From assembly GCA_946183715.1 (NCBI GenBank), contig CAMHDB010000140.1, positions 1 through 5,302 on the forward strand: a stretch of DNA of 5,302 nt. Reading direction: 5' to 3'. Shown piece after piece: positions 5,164 through 5,302 of this stretch. The notes below the pieces were generated by a model. The model was not told where the DNA came from. It saw only the letters and a list, made by a program, of their open reading frames with translations, and ran no database searches. Source of the DNA: an uncultured Oscillibacter sp. (GTDB taxonomy: Bacteria > Bacillota > Clostridia > Oscillospirales > Oscillospiraceae). Made by a program: the position numbers and the translations under genes. How positions within the stretch are numbered: position 1 is the first letter of the stretch; each line of letters begins with the position of its first letter.

Positions 5164-5302
5164 ATGAAAAGGGCAATCTGCCTGTTTCTGTGCCTGCTGA
5201 CGCTGACGGGCGGGGTACCCGCCGCCGCGCCGGTATGGCTCTTGGAGGGCGAAAGCGTCACAAGCGGGGAATCCGTCACGAGTGGCGAAAGCGTCACAAG
5301 CG
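5164..5302 (+). CDS. Exported protein with a GESVTS hexapeptide repeat, N-terminal part
   Basis: Only 46 codons are visible before the right edge. The start ATG has AGGGAGGG seven bases upstream and lies 19 bases after the penicillin-binding stop, so the two are probably one operon. Residues 1-23 form a clear Sec signal peptide: MKRAIC, a leucine-rich core, and PAAA as a likely signal peptidase I cleavage region. No lipobox cysteine is placed to make it a lipoprotein. After PVWLLE comes GESVTS repeated three times without interruption, reaching the window end. The middle copy uses different synonymous codons (GGG GAA TCC against GGC GAA AGC), suggesting the peptide itself is maintained. I do not recognise the family. 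A surface or secreted repeat protein linked to the cell wall is an inference from position and signal peptide. The total repeat number and downstream domains are outside the window. Confidence -1.
   Translation, partial: MKRAICLFLCLLTLTGGVPAAAPVWLLEGESVTSGESVTSGESVTS

Noticed and set aside
5189..5302. CRISPR-like or direct DNA repeat at the right edge
   Set aside because: The 18-base units are in frame, contiguous without spacers, and vary at synonymous positions, so they are a peptide repeat in a coding region.

Overview
The window looks like chromosomal DNA of a GC-rich member of the Bacillota, most likely a clostridial lineage near the Oscillospiraceae. This is an inference from four things: strong GGAGG-type ribosome binding sites before almost every gene, near-consensus TTGACA/TATAAT promoters, a BofA-family protein (a family of endospore formers and their relatives), and a class A penicillin-binding protein with a cysteine-containing extracellular tail. 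I see no insertion sequence, integrase, phage gene, tRNA, rRNA or CRISPR array. Layout, minus strand, read right to left: bofA (2162-1917), a broken BrnA/CopG-like antitoxin remnant (1844-1717), the rplM-rpsI ribosomal operon (1506-663) with its own promoter and terminator, a roughly 155-nt untranslated transcription unit with its own promoter and terminator (about 498-344), and the first 57 codons of ribD (171-1), which has its own promoter, a short leader and an intrinsic terminator before the start codon. Layout, plus strand, diverging from bofA: tadA (2311-2835), a class A penicillin-binding protein (2838-5144), and the first 46 codons of a secreted protein that enters a hexapeptide repeat at the window edge (5164-5302). 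How the genes work together: rplM and rpsI encode L13 and S9, the usual two-gene ribosomal pair. tadA and the penicillin-binding gene are adjacent and almost overlapping, but a good promoter inside the end of tadA suggests the cell-wall gene is also expressed on its own, probably together with the exported repeat protein 19 bases downstream. ribD begins riboflavin synthesis. Its leader ends in a terminator and carries a sequence resembling the 3' part of an FMN riboswitch, but it has no room for a complete FMN aptamer. The two stretches most worth following up are that leader and the unassigned structured RNA next to it. Gene calls for rplM, rpsI, tadA, the penicillin-binding protein, bofA and ribD are secure. 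RNA and promoter calls rest on sequence inspection only.
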